64,000 nt of DNA from a virus, in the IMG/VR virus record IMGVR_UViG_3300030419_003817, positions 1 through 64,000 of that record, one strand, 5' to 3'. Under the pieces are notes generated by a model. That model did no database searches. It was not told the DNA's origin and worked only from the letters and a program-made list of their open reading frames with translations. Positions within the stretch are counted from its first letter, which is position 1; every line of letters starts with the position of its first letter. This document shows, piece after piece, positions 33,837 to 42,974 of the stretch. A program made the translations under genes and the position numbers.

Positions 33837-35426
33837 TTATGGTTTGTAAAATACAAAAACAGGTTCATATTTTAAATATTTGCCGTTCACCATGCAGTAA
33901 TTTTTGCATTTAGGAACTCCGTTCTCATCAAGTCTGTTTTGCCCCGGCATTAATTCTAGACCCATTTTAAGAACATACTTGTATTCCATTCCCAATCCCT
34001 CTAGGATATCAATTGAGTCTTGCTCAAGAGGCAGGTAATCACCACTCACCAAAAGGTCTGCTATGTTCCATAGCATGTATCTGTCAGACTTCAACCAATG
34101 ATAGCAAGTCTCCAGTGTTGGTCTTAGGAATCCGTCTCTCCATGATTCGTATGTGTTGCCATATTTTTTATACGACTGATTTTCATCTTCACTGTACGCC
34201 TCTCTGTTGAAGTATGGAGGGGAGGTGAAGATGAGGTCGAGGTTTCCTTTGTATTGTTGGAAGTCTGGATGGTACTGTATTTCTTCTGACCCTTCCATAA
34301 ACTGGTGGTAAGTATTTGTTTCGGAAAAGAATGGATTTCCCCTATAAGTTTGGGTATTGTAGAAATCAGCGAGAGATTCATACTTACTACCACCTTCACT
34401 CCCATAAAAATTATCAGGATTTGGGTCAGTACCAACATAATGAATGCTACGGTCATCCCTACAGGCCATAGCACCAAGTATGCGACCACCCCACCCACTT
34501 GATGGGTCATAGATGTTAATAACCTCTTGGTCTTTGATATCATCTGTAAACCTTTCATACAAATACTTTGCTGTCATTGGAGGGTAGTTAACTGCCACCT
34601 GAATATAACCTATTCTGAATGATGCAAAACACTTCGGAAAAATCTTCTTTCCTTTTTGGTATACACGAATAGCATATACTTTATCGTCTGGCATATCATC
34701 AATATCAAAGGTAGAGTGGTGTCTATATTCCAACCAATCACAGTCTTTAAATTTTTGAACTTGTTCTTTTGTTAATTGAAGAATCTTTGATTGTTCTATC
34801 TGAAAATAACCTGTGTTCAGTCCATCACGAATCTTCACTTGCTCTAATATAAAATCGTAACCTTTAAAGATTTTTGAATTGTTAAAGAATGCTTCAATCC
34901 ACTCCTCACCGCTATCAACAGAAACTACAGAGTACTTTGCATCGTTTTTAATTGCCGACAATGCAAAGTTATAGAAAGAGTCTCTACGAATATGTCTCAT
35001 CGCTCCCCTTACCACACGGGGTAAAAACTTATCGTCTGCAAACAAATCATATATTGAGTGACCGTTATCCTTTGCTGTGTAGTTGATTCTGGTTTTCATC
35101 ATATTTGAAAACCACTGGTCTGCTTCAACACCCAATCTTGATTTGTTTATAATGACATCATCCTCAACATCAGATAATTCATCCGTATGAGTAAAAAGAT
35201 GAACAGGATATTCTGCCATCTTGTTGAACTGCTCTACAATGTCTTTCTCGTTTTTCCCTGTTCGTGGTGGACAACCGTATTTGTCCCAAGACTTGACAAT
35301 CTCTTTTCTCATGCGAACTACCCAGTCTTCAAACTCTTCTGGTGTCATTGCAACGACATCCTCGTAATTAACATTAATGTCTGAGTTAATTACACTTTCA
35401 TTTCTTTCGTAAAAAGTTTTATTCAT
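33837..35426 (-). CDS. DNA methyltransferase with long N-terminal domain
   Basis: A 529-residue SAM-dependent DNA methyltransferase. Motif I, YDPSSGWGGRILGA, lies near residue 306 and the catalytic motif IV, FTSPPYF, near 401; this TSPPY form is typical of N4-cytosine and some N6-adenine enzymes. A distal NYCMVNGKYLKYEPVFVFYK segment closes the domain. The first 290 residues form a separate domain of unknown fold that may recognise DNA. ATG 35426 overlaps the PLP-enzyme stop as ATGA. It could be a solitary protective methylase or part of a base hypermodification route with that neighbour (inference). Confidence 0.9.
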   Translation of the reverse strand: MNKTFYERNESVINSDINVNYEDVVAMTPEEFEDWVVRMRKEIVKSWDKYGCPPRTGKNEKDIVEQFNKMAEYPVHLFTHTDELSDVEDDVIINKSRLGVEADQWFSNMMKTRINYTAKDNGHSIYDLFADDKFLPRVVRGAMRHIRRDSFYNFALSAIKNDAKYSVVSVDSGEEWIEAFFNNSKIFKGYDFILEQVKIRDGLNTGYFQIEQSKILQLTKEQVQKFKDCDWLEYRHHSTFDIDDMPDDKVYAIRVYQKGKKIFPKCFASFRIGYIQVAVNYPPMTAKYLYERFTDDIKDQEVINIYDPSSGWGGRILGAMACRDDRSIHYVGTDPNPDNFYGSEGGSKYESLADFYNTQTYRGNPFFSETNTYHQFMEGSEEIQYHPDFQQYKGNLDLIFTSPPYFNREAYSEDENQSYKKYGNTYESWRDGFLRPTLETCYHWLKSDRYMLWNIADLLVSGDYLPLEQDSIDILEGLGMEYKYVLKMGLELMPGQNRLDENGVPKCKNYCMVNGKYLKYEPVFVFYKP

Positions 35427-36187
35427 GACCCTACATTCCAAAACAATGCTCCTTCACTTGCATACTCCCTTACAAATTTCCACGCCTTCGCATCATATGT
35501 TGGAACGGAGGGAAATGGTGGAGCATCTTTTGCTTTTACTGATTGGTTAAATTTTAATTCAGAGCGATAAACTTTTGCTCTTCCATAATCACCTTTGTGT
35601 CCCACAGACACACAATGAAATTCTGCGTTCGGCCATGCTTGTTGTAAACCTCTTGTTAAAGTTCCACTCGAACCAACCGTCCAAACTTCTTTTGGGTTTA
35701 CTTCCATAGATTCAGCAACCCTAGCAATGGAAGCGACAGCAGAAGGATGGTCAAACCCAATAGGAAGCAGTCTACGACTTTCTGAATTTTCTCCAACATA
35801 ATCCTTCGCTCTTTTTTGTGTCACTGTTAACATGCCATTAGGTACGAACCTCATGTCCGCACCCTCCATTATAGCACTCTTTTGATATTTTGTCAATTTA
35901 TCTTTTGCTCTATCCGCCATGAATATTACGGCACTCTTGTTGTATCTGTTACACAAAACACTCAAAGCAATTTGGGCATACCCGTTAGCAGGACTGCTCC
36001 CGTATACCCATTCTCTGACCTCTGGATTGTTTCGTATTAGATAATCCCCTGCTCTTTGTTTCGTTCCTCCCACCAACAAATCATCACGAACAACCAAAAC
36101 CCCTTCATGTTCCTCAATCACAGGAGTTGGAGATGGGTCTTGCCATTCACCAATATCAAATAACTCTGGTTCAAATAGAGAGGGCAT
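35423..36187 (-). CDS. Fold-type II PLP-dependent enzyme-like protein
   Basis: A 254-residue protein related to the tryptophan synthase beta/cysteine synthase/ACC deaminase superfamily. RDDLLVGGTKQRAGDYL places the PLP lysine at residue 43, GSSPANGYAQIAL near 63 fits the substrate loop and VGSSGTLTRG (171-180) the phosphate cup. It is shorter than ACC deaminase (about 340). It overlaps both neighbours: an endonuclease VII gene by 17 nt upstream and the methyltransferase downstream by ATGA. Possible roles are an amino-acid-derived DNA modification or amino acid metabolism; nothing in the sequence decides. Confidence 0.78.
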   Translation of the reverse strand: MPSLFEPELFDIGEWQDPSPTPVIEEHEGVLVVRDDLLVGGTKQRAGDYLIRNNPEVREWVYGSSPANGYAQIALSVLCNRYNKSAVIFMADRAKDKLTKYQKSAIMEGADMRFVPNGMLTVTQKRAKDYVGENSESRRLLPIGFDHPSAVASIARVAESMEVNPKEVWTVGSSGTLTRGLQQAWPNAEFHCVSVGHKGDYGRAKVYRSELKFNQSVKAKDAPPFPSVPTYDAKAWKFVREYASEGALFWNVGS

Positions 36188-36515
36188 GTCCTAAGTATTC
36201 CTGTAGTTTGTCTCCAAACCTATTCACTGTATTTTCATATCCACCAAGAATCTTGTTACAAGGGTCACACAAAAGACCTCGAACTCTTCCTGTTTTATGG
36301 CAATGGTCATGACACAAGTATCCTTCCTTTGTATCCTTTTCGTGAATGTCACAAAGGGCACATCTGCAATTTTGCTTTTTCAATAGGAACTCATATCCCG
36401 CCTGACCATCAACACCAAATTGTTCCATCATCGATTCACCATACTTGTCTCTAAGATGACGGTTTCTATCATTTGCTTTCTTTTTTTCTGGGTTGTTTTT
36501 ATTCCAGTCTGCCAT
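36171..36515 (-). CDS. 49: Endonuclease VII-type HNH nuclease
   Basis: A 114-residue recombination endonuclease VII family protein. CALCD with a second CxxC (CDPCN) forms the structural zinc site, and YLCHDHCHKTGRVRGLLC (about residues 78-95) is the HNH-like catalytic core. T4 gp49 (157 residues) resolves Holliday junctions and trims DNA during packaging; this one lacks the T4 C-terminal dimerisation part, so it may be a free-standing homing-type nuclease of the same family instead. ATG 36515 overlaps the gp46 stop as TAATG. Confidence 0.85.
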   Translation of the reverse strand: MADWNKNNPEKKKANDRNRHLRDKYGESMMEQFGVDGQAGYEFLLKKQNCRCALCDIHEKDTKEGYLCHDHCHKTGRVRGLLCDPCNKILGGYENTVNRFGDKLQEYLGHALSI

Positions 36516-38227
36516 TATTTTATCCTACTGAAGTTGTTCTTCTTTTCAAAGACGATATGATTCTGGAACTTGTCCGTCATCGTATCAGACTTATGACTAA
36601 TTACAAATATATTAGCACGACTTCCGAAAGTTGTCAAGAGTTTTAAGAACTCTTCAGTGCCTACCGCATCAAGACTTGAATCAAAGACTTCATCGAGAAT
36701 CAACAGGTTACAGTTTACACTATTCTTCAGTCGTGCAATCTCACGCCATGCAAGAAGCAAGGATAGGTCGATACGCAATCGTTCACCTTCACTAAAACTG
36801 TGATAAGTAAACTCATCACGATGCCGACTCTTGATTGTTTCGTTGAAGTTTTCGTCAAGATTAAACTGACAGAAAAAATCCATGTCCGAAAGATACTTGT
36901 TGATTAACTTATTCATGATTGGCAAGTAGTGCTTGATAATCTTTGCCTTGATTCCGCTATCTTTTAAAAGAGTAGAAGCAATGCTAAGATAATGTTTATC
37001 TTCAACAAGTTCTTTTCTTCTCGTGACATGAGTAGTTCCCTCTCCTATCAATCTGTTCATTTCTTCTTTTGCAGTTTCTACTTCTGTCCCCTCCGTGAGA
37101 ACTGATTCTATATTTGCCTGAAGTTTATCGATGTATTGAAGTGACACACTCACCTGATTTTTCTTTTCTGTTATGTGTTTATCTAATACAGAAACATCTT
37201 CAAGAATAGAATTGATTTCGCTCATTCTCTTTTCGTTTGATGATATGTGTTTTCCTATATCCTCTATGGCAGTTTCTACTGCTTTCTGTTGTTTGCTACT
37301 ATCGTTTAGAATACAATTCTTATGATGTTCCTCGATGTTTTGGTTGCAGGAGGGACATATATCATTTTCCTCGTAGAACTTTATATTTTTTTGAATTGTC
37401 TTTATCTTGTTTTTTAGTTGTTGCTCTGTTGACTCTGCCTGTATCAAATCTTTTGGTATAGTATCCTTATCCCCAATAGATTTTAGTAGAGTGGAGACTT
37501 CCTCTTGCTTTTTGGCAATTTCTTTTTCGAATTCTTCTATTTGCGTTTTTGATTCTTTTATTTCGTCTCTATACTTTTCTACAGAGTCACTTGACTTCTT
37601 CTCAAGAGTATTGATTAGTTTTTGCTTTTCATCCACTTTACTTTTTGCAATCTCTACTTTGTGGTCTATGTCCTTGATGTCTTCTTTTGCAACTTGTAGT
37701 CTTGCACGGACAAGAGTGTTCATTGTTGAGAACACATCAATATCAAGAAGGTTCTCAACAACCAGTCTTCTGTCTGCGGCACTTAGTTGCATGAATGGAA
37801 CATAGTTGGACGAACCAAGAATCACAACTTGACAAAATGACTTATATGACATCTTCAGAATCTGCTCTTCAAGAATCTTTTGGTAGTCTCTTGCTTTCGC
37901 ATCTTGGTCTAGCATTTCACCGTTTTTGTGTATTTCAAACTTCTTTGGTTTCATGCACCTAACAACCTTATAGGAGTCTGTTCCGATTGTAAAGGCAATC
38001 TCTACTTCACAGTCTTTTTCGTTGATTGAGTTTGGGAGTTGAGTTAGATTGATACCACGGAATGATTTTCCAAATAAAGCAAATGTTAATGCATCAAGCA
38101 TTGTTGACTTACCCGCACCATTCTCACCAGAGATGAGTGTGTTGTTGTGTTGTGTAAGGTCAACTTTAGTTTTGTAATTGCCTGTAGAAAGAAAGTTCTT
38201 CCAACTTAGTGTTTGGAATATTATCAT
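36515..38227 (-). CDS. 46: Recombination endonuclease subunit gp46 (SbcC/Rad50-like)
   Basis: ATPase subunit of the gp46/47 complex that resects DNA ends for recombination-dependent replication. Walker A GENGAGKST near residue 35, Q-loop region near 135 (SFCQVVILGSSN), zinc hook CPSCNQ near 285 between two long coiled-coil arms rich in Lys and Glu, then signature FSEGERLRIDLSLLLA near 475 and Walker B LLILDEVFDSSLD near 510. 570 residues, as in T4 (560). ATG 38227 overlaps gp47 as ATGA. Confidence 0.97.
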   Translation of the reverse strand: MIIFQTLSWKNFLSTGNYKTKVDLTQHNNTLISGENGAGKSTMLDALTFALFGKSFRGINLTQLPNSINEKDCEVEIAFTIGTDSYKVVRCMKPKKFEIHKNGEMLDQDAKARDYQKILEEQILKMSYKSFCQVVILGSSNYVPFMQLSAADRRLVVENLLDIDVFSTMNTLVRARLQVAKEDIKDIDHKVEIAKSKVDEKQKLINTLEKKSSDSVEKYRDEIKESKTQIEEFEKEIAKKQEEVSTLLKSIGDKDTIPKDLIQAESTEQQLKNKIKTIQKNIKFYEENDICPSCNQNIEEHHKNCILNDSSKQQKAVETAIEDIGKHISSNEKRMSEINSILEDVSVLDKHITEKKNQVSVSLQYIDKLQANIESVLTEGTEVETAKEEMNRLIGEGTTHVTRRKELVEDKHYLSIASTLLKDSGIKAKIIKHYLPIMNKLINKYLSDMDFFCQFNLDENFNETIKSRHRDEFTYHSFSEGERLRIDLSLLLAWREIARLKNSVNCNLLILDEVFDSSLDAVGTEEFLKLLTTFGSRANIFVISHKSDTMTDKFQNHIVFEKKNNFSRIK

Positions 38228-39270
38228 AATGAAATACTCTCCATGTATAAATCTTTAATCAACTTTTTCATTCTTGCTTTATCTTGGACTTCTTCAATCG
38301 CATCGATTTCGTTGTTGATGAGTGTAACTGTATCTTGTGCCAAATCTACAATTTCTTCTTTTGTCCATTCTGAGTCGATGATATCCTCAACTATGGTAAT
38401 TTTAGCAACACCACAATCATAAAGTTTATCCATGAACCTTTCAAAAGAGTATGGATGTTTCTTATTCTCAACATAAAGTTTAATATAAGAATCCTGAAGA
38501 CACGAACAATCATAAGAGTCCACATCCATAGGACCATCTTTGTCATCGTATGTAACAGAATGAAACATCTTATATGGGTTTGGAATAAATTCTATCTCTC
38601 TTGTCTCTGTATCAAAAACATGAAACCCTTTGTTTTCATTTAAGTCTGCAAATGTAATTTGATATTGTGTTCCCATGTAGTAAACATTACCATGTTCCTG
38701 CCTACAATGAAAGTGACCCGTAAAGACCTTTTCATATCTTTTAAACATTTCTGGATTCATGCCCTCGTCATATTTAACTCCACGGATAACATCGTATCCT
38801 TGAAGTTCTAAGTGACCGACAAGAATCGGAGCAGAGGCATTTTTTATAAACTCAACAGACTCATCAAAGTTTTCACTGTTTACCCAAGGTAGAAGTGCAA
38901 TGTCAAGTCCACCAAAATTGACAACTTCGGGATTCTCGTAAAGATACAAATCATCACCAAACAATTCTCTTATTGAATTTATTTTGTTTGTGTTTCTGTA
39001 GTAGACATCATGATTTCCAAGAATGCAATGCATCTGGACATCTTTTGCTCTCAGTCTATCCATGAATCTGGTTCTTACTTGATTCAATATATTAAAATTG
39101 ACAAACTTGCGTCTGTCCATTAAGTCGCCAGCATGAATGATTGTTTTTATGTTTTCTTCTTCGATGTATGGAAAGAATACATTATCAAAAAATTTCATAA
39201 AGTAATCAAAAAATAATTGTGAGTCGCCTCTCGCCCCAAAGTGGGTATCATTAATAATGGCAATTTTCAT
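38224..39270 (-). CDS. 47: Recombination endonuclease subunit gp47 (SbcD/Mre11-like)
   Basis: Metal-dependent nuclease partner of gp46. The five phosphoesterase motifs are present: NDTHFG near residue 7, GDLMDRR near 49, LGNHDVY near 87, GHLELQG near 155 and GHFHCRQ near 190. 348 residues (T4: 339). It follows gene 55 by one nucleotide and overlaps gene 46, giving the T4 order 55-47-46. Confidence 0.96.
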   Translation of the reverse strand: MKIAIINDTHFGARGDSQLFFDYFMKFFDNVFFPYIEEENIKTIIHAGDLMDRRKFVNFNILNQVRTRFMDRLRAKDVQMHCILGNHDVYYRNTNKINSIRELFGDDLYLYENPEVVNFGGLDIALLPWVNSENFDESVEFIKNASAPILVGHLELQGYDVIRGVKYDEGMNPEMFKRYEKVFTGHFHCRQEHGNVYYMGTQYQITFADLNENKGFHVFDTETREIEFIPNPYKMFHSVTYDDKDGPMDVDSYDCSCLQDSYIKLYVENKKHPYSFERFMDKLYDCGVAKITIVEDIIDSEWTKEEIVDLAQDTVTLINNEIDAIEEVQDKARMKKLIKDLYMESISL

Positions 39271-39271
39271 T

Positions 39272-39871
39272 CTATTCCTCTAAAAATTCATCAAGGTCTG
39301 TGGTCTTCTTTTTGTTTTTAGTTTTCTTTTTAGTTTTCTTTTTAGTTTTCTTTTTCTTCTTTGGTGTAAACTTTTCAATATCTGCTTTAGACAAACTAAA
39401 ATACTTCGCATATACATCTACTGTTTCAGACTCTCCCTCTTCCTCGGTTGTTGAATTTACCCATCTAGGAAATTCATTGTAGATGTCGGCCGCTTCGACT
39501 GCTTTGTATTTAATGTATGCCTGTTTCTTCTCTTTCTGTATTCTTCTGAGAAATGCATAGTAAATTATTTGAGTAAAATACGAAAATGGATTTGTGGATT
39601 TGTCTGGGTCGAAGTTACTTGCATACATGATACAGTTTTCGATGCCGTCACCAATCATCTCTTCTCTGTATGGGTAGTTGATGAAATTTGGTTTATATGA
39701 AAGGTGTTCCGCAATATCTAAGAAACACTTACCAATATAATCTGTGACTGGAGGTTTTTTCTCGCCGGCATTTTCTGCATCAATCACTGTTTTTTTCCAC
39801 TCAATCATATGTTGATAAAATTCTTTATTATCAATATAATGATTTGCCGCCTTCTTTTTGGGTTCGTCCAT
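39272..39871 (-). CDS. 55: Late transcription sigma factor gp55
   Basis: Phage sigma factor that directs host RNA polymerase to TATAAATA late promoters, several of which are visible in this window. NPFSYFTQIIYYAFLRRIQKEKKQ near residue 95 matches the region-2-like core. The C-terminus ends in DLDEFLEE, comparable to the sliding-clamp-binding SLDFL-type tail of T4 gp55. Just before it is a Lys/Thr run encoded by a perfect 12-nt triplicate. ATG 39871 has AGGATACATA upstream. 199 residues (T4: 185). Confidence 0.93.
   Translation of the reverse strand: MDEPKKKAANHYIDNKEFYQHMIEWKKTVIDAENAGEKKPPVTDYIGKCFLDIAEHLSYKPNFINYPYREEMIGDGIENCIMYASNFDPDKSTNPFSYFTQIIYYAFLRRIQKEKKQAYIKYKAVEAADIYNEFPRWVNSTTEEEGESETVDVYAKYFSLSKADIEKFTPKKKKKTKKKTKKKTKNKKKTTDLDEFLEE
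39315..39350 (-). repeat. Triplicated 12-nt repeat inside gene 55
   Basis: Three perfect tandem copies of a 12-nt unit, tttttagttttc on the plus strand, encode repeated Lys/Thr residues (KKTK) in a flexible linker before the gp55 C-terminal clamp-binding tail. Copy number could vary by slippage without breaking the frame. Confidence 0.85.
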
Positions 39872-39879
39872 TATGTATC

Positions 39880-40515
39880 CTATGTGTAATCGTTTGGATT
39901 ATCTGACCAATCTCTCCATCTATTTCCGTGGCCTTTATCATCATCCTCATCATCATCTAATCTCTCGTGACTTCCGTTAAAATCTTCTTCTGCTATATCC
40001 CCAAACAAAGCATCAAACAAATCGGAGGTAGGACCTTCAGATTCTAGTCCTTGCTGAAGCAAACCATTTGCCAGTATTGATAAAAATACTTTTGGTGGTA
40101 TTGCAAAGGAAGCAATGACACTGTTTGGGTCAATAGGAAGTTTCTCCATTATACTACTTTTTTCTTCTTGTGCAAGTTCTTCTTCGATTTTTTCTTTAAA
40201 TGCTATTTCTCTCTCCTCAGGTCCAGAGGCAATTCTTTTCTTCTCTAATTCATATAATCGAATAACATCGTTATCTGGTTGTAGAAAAACTGCTATCCAG
40301 TCTCTTGGGATTGCTATTTGGTCTTTATCGGTATATTCTAACCAGTCCTTCATACAAAGAACATTTTTTCTATCTCTGCCGTCTGGAGACACAAAGGACG
40401 CAACTTTCATTGCCATCGGTTTGTCGATAGTTAAATTCTTCTTGTCACCACCTACAATCTTGGTGATTACATCTTCCCCACTTCTTAGTTTAAGTATTCT
40501 ATAGTTGTGTTTCAT
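39880..40515 (-). CDS. Conserved-type phage protein with possible Sm-like N-terminus
   Basis: A 211-residue acidic protein. The first 70 residues, with ILKLRSGEDVITKIVGG and LTIDKPMAM, resemble a small Sm/Lsm-like beta-barrel; the middle is charged and helical; the C-terminus (about 30 residues) is an Asp-rich tail. I believe similar genes lie next to gene 55 or uvsW in marine T4-like phages, but the function is unknown. The fold suggestion is an inference from the strand pattern. Starts 14 nt after uvsW ends, with GGAGG before the ATG. Confidence 0.75.
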   Translation of the reverse strand: MKHNYRILKLRSGEDVITKIVGGDKKNLTIDKPMAMKVASFVSPDGRDRKNVLCMKDWLEYTDKDQIAIPRDWIAVFLQPDNDVIRLYELEKKRIASGPEEREIAFKEKIEEELAQEEKSSIMEKLPIDPNSVIASFAIPPKVFLSILANGLLQQGLESEGPTSDLFDALFGDIAEEDFNGSHERLDDDEDDDKGHGNRWRDWSDNPNDYT

Positions 40516-40529
40516 CTGTCCTCCTCTGC

Positions 40530-42017
40530 TTATATGCGTATCATGACAGAAGCAAAATCAAACTTTTCCGATTCATATATTTTAATTCGCTCTAAAAAGT
40601 GCCTTAGTGTATGATTCTTCCATGACTTCCAACTTAGGTCGTCTCCGATGTCGTATAATCTTGCGACATCCTTGTGTTCCGATTTTCTTAATTGTCTTCC
40701 TATAGACTGTAACACTCTCACCCTAGATTTTGAAGGACTTGCAAAAATAATGTTGTGTAATCTGCGTATGGAGATACCTGTGGAAAAAGTTCCGTAAGAT
40801 GCAACGATGATTGCATCCTCTTCCTTTTCTGTAATCTGACGAACTTTTTCTCTAGTCTCGACATCAGTTCCACCGTGAACAAAAAACACCTTTCTGTCTT
40901 TTGCTTTCTCCTCTATAATACTATGTATGACTTTGCCGTGCTTCTCAACATACTGAAATAAAACTAATGTGTTCCCCTTCAGATTTATAGTCATATCTGA
41001 TATAAAATCATTTCTTCCTTTGTGTTTAACTAACCAATCCATCTCATCTTGGTATTTTGCTCTTTTTATTTCTTTCTTATCTTCATCACTGTATTTAAGT
41101 AATATTGTATCAATTTTTAATTTAGAAAGCAAATCTTTATTCATCAATTCTTTTGTTGATGTTACATCAAACACTGGACCAAACAACCCCTCAATAACCA
41201 ACTTGTGTGTCTGAGTTCCGTCCAATGTCCCAGTAGTTCCTACTCTATACGGACAATCTTTTAATTTTGTCATTATACTTGTGAGGGATTTTGCTTTGAA
41301 TAGGTGACACTCATCACCAAACACAGCACCAAACTTGTCAAAGTATGGTTTTCTCATTTTGTAAATTGATTGCCATGTCGATATAATCACTCTCTTTCTT
41401 GGATAGTCTTTATCCTTTCCTGCCATAACAGCATGACAGTTTTGTTTTGCACCCCAACTATCCTTCTTGGAATAATCCTCGAAGTCAGAAAGCATTTGGG
41501 TAACTAGAGATGTAGTTGGTACAATAATTAACACCTTTTTGTCTTCTGGTAGAATATTTAAGTAATGTCTCATTAGACAATAGATTATTAAACTTTTACC
41601 AGAACCAGTTGGAGATAACAACAAGCATCTATCATTGTGCATCACATAATTAATTGCAGTCTTTTGATGTTCGTATGGTTCTATTTCTTTTCCTGAAACT
41701 GAAAGTTTCATTAGGGATAGAAACGCATCTAGGTTTATCTTTTTCTTTTCTTCTTTTAGTTCTTTGTCTACTTCTATAGAATAGTTTCTATCTTCTGCAA
41801 AACGAATAACATAGTCTAAAAGACCTGCATACAGAGTTTGTGCATAGATGTTGTATAGTTTTATTTGACCATCCCACATCTTATTTTTATAAGATGGCAT
41901 ATACTGATGGCCGGGAACTTTAAAGGTAAAATAATCAGAGAGTTCCTTTGCAATACCCCTCTCACATTCTACCTTTATGTCAACGCTGTCCTCATATTTT
42001 ACTGAAAGGTCACTCAT
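40530..42017 (-). CDS. uvsW: RNA-DNA/DNA helicase UvsW
   Basis: Superfamily 2 helicase that unwinds R-loops and branched DNA and helps switch from origin- to recombination-dependent replication. Q-like region ..IEPYEHQKTA near residue 113, Walker A SPTGSGKS near 134, DECH box GDECHLFK near 235, TGTLDG (motif III) near 262, and motif VI QSIGRQLRKSEH near 445. 495 residues (T4: 503). A CATAAATA late-type box ends 5 nt before the ATG at 42017 and there is no Shine-Dalgarno sequence, so late expression, possibly leaderless, is likely. Confidence 0.95.
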   Translation of the reverse strand: MSDLSVKYEDSVDIKVECERGIAKELSDYFTFKVPGHQYMPSYKNKMWDGQIKLYNIYAQTLYAGLLDYVIRFAEDRNYSIEVDKELKEEKKKINLDAFLSLMKLSVSGKEIEPYEHQKTAINYVMHNDRCLLLSPTGSGKSLIIYCLMRHYLNILPEDKKVLIIVPTTSLVTQMLSDFEDYSKKDSWGAKQNCHAVMAGKDKDYPRKRVIISTWQSIYKMRKPYFDKFGAVFGDECHLFKAKSLTSIMTKLKDCPYRVGTTGTLDGTQTHKLVIEGLFGPVFDVTSTKELMNKDLLSKLKIDTILLKYSDEDKKEIKRAKYQDEMDWLVKHKGRNDFISDMTINLKGNTLVLFQYVEKHGKVIHSIIEEKAKDRKVFFVHGGTDVETREKVRQITEKEEDAIIVASYGTFSTGISIRRLHNIIFASPSKSRVRVLQSIGRQLRKSEHKDVARLYDIGDDLSWKSWKNHTLRHFLERIKIYESEKFDFASVMIRI

Positions 42018-42022
42018 ATTAC

Positions 42023-42030
42023 TATTTATG
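42023..42030 (-). promoter_or_regulatory. Late-type promoter box before uvsW
   Basis: CATAAATA on the minus strand at the end of cd, differing from the T4 late box TATAAATA only in the first base. It spans the cd stop and is followed by 5 nt and then the uvsW ATG, so transcription 6 nt after the box would begin on the ATG itself. T4 uvsW is a late gene, which supports the call. Confidence 0.5.
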
Positions 42031-42517
42031 GTGAAAAATCTTTACCGTCAACCTTTATCGTTACTCTTTTATCGCAAACATCTCCATCCCAAAGAACACA
42101 CATAATCCCTGCTTCTTGCATCATATCAATTCCAATCTTACATGGTTCTCTCCACCTATCATTTGCAAGATTAAAGAACTGTCTATGTCCCACAACTTTT
42201 GATATTCCTGCTTGTATAATTGCTCTTGCACAATCTGGACAGGAGAAAAAAGGAACAAACATAAAAAGTCCATGTGTTGCAATTCCTTTTTGTGCCGCTT
42301 TGTATATTACATTTCTCTCTGCATGTTCTATGTAATTATACTTTTGTGGTCTTTCCCACCTTTCTGGTTTATCTTCAACTCGGTTTGGTAAAGAGTTTGC
42401 GGCGCCTAAAATAACTCCACCCTTTGGGTGGACTAGGACTGCCCCATTTTGCGTTGATGGGTCGTTACTATATTTCGCCGCATGTAAATATGCCTGCTTC
42501 AGGTATACCCTGTTCAT
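42026..42517 (-). CDS. cd: dCMP deaminase
   Basis: Zinc-dependent deaminase turning dCMP into dUMP, the precursor of dTMP. Zinc site: IEHAERNVIYKAA near residue 85 (HAE) and FSCPDCARAI near 112 (PCxxC-like). NDPSTQNGAVL near the N-terminus fits the family. The ATG at 42517 is chosen; an in-frame GTG at 42544 with GGAG 11 nt upstream would add nine residues and cannot be excluded. It follows uvsY and precedes uvsW. Together with dut it favours thymidylate supply. Confidence 0.92.
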   Translation of the reverse strand: MNRVYLKQAYLHAAKYSNDPSTQNGAVLVHPKGGVILGAANSLPNRVEDKPERWERPQKYNYIEHAERNVIYKAAQKGIATHGLFMFVPFFSCPDCARAIIQAGISKVVGHRQFFNLANDRWREPCKIGIDMMQEAGIMCVLWDGDVCDKRVTIKVDGKDFSP

Positions 42518-42533
42518 TTCATCTTTTTGAGCG

Positions 42534-42968
42534 TCATACACCACTGATAAACTTTCTCCAGTCTATTGCTCCGCGAATGTTCCACTGTCTGTTGGTTATG
42601 CTTTTCAAAACAGATTCAAGATATGTAACTTTTTCTTTTTGGTATATAATTTTGTTTTCGATAAATGTCAAATCAGAATCTGCATCCAAATACATTTGAA
42701 TATCATTCTTAAGAATCTTTAGAGGAAATGGCTCCCATCCATATTCCTCTAATGTTTCTTCATCTAACTTACCTGTATAGTATTCCCACTTAGTCTTTAA
42801 AAGAGTTTTGTGGTCTATTTCGAGTTTACGCAAAACAAGTCTTTCATCATGAAAGATGTTAAGGTATTTGTTGTGTAACTGAGGAGTCTTGAGCGATTCC
42901 AAGTCAAGTTCAGTATCATCTATAGGCATATCTTTGTATGCCATCTTTTTAATTTTGCTTAGTTCCAT
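42534..42968 (-). CDS. uvsY: Recombination mediator UvsY
   Basis: Loads the UvsX recombinase on gp32-coated single-stranded DNA. 144 residues (T4: 137). The N-terminus MELSKIKKMAYKDMPIDDTEL aligns with the T4 start, followed by the LHNKYLN and KTLLKTKWEYYTGKL segments and the C-terminal ITNRQWNIRGAIDWRKF helix. A TATAAT box ends 6 nt before the ATG with no Shine-Dalgarno sequence, so this may be a leaderless transcript. uvsX itself is not in the window. Confidence 0.92.
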   Translation of the reverse strand: MELSKIKKMAYKDMPIDDTELDLESLKTPQLHNKYLNIFHDERLVLRKLEIDHKTLLKTKWEYYTGKLDEETLEEYGWEPFPLKILKNDIQMYLDADSDLTFIENKIIYQKEKVTYLESVLKSITNRQWNIRGAIDWRKFISGV

Positions 42969-42974
42969 ACGAGT

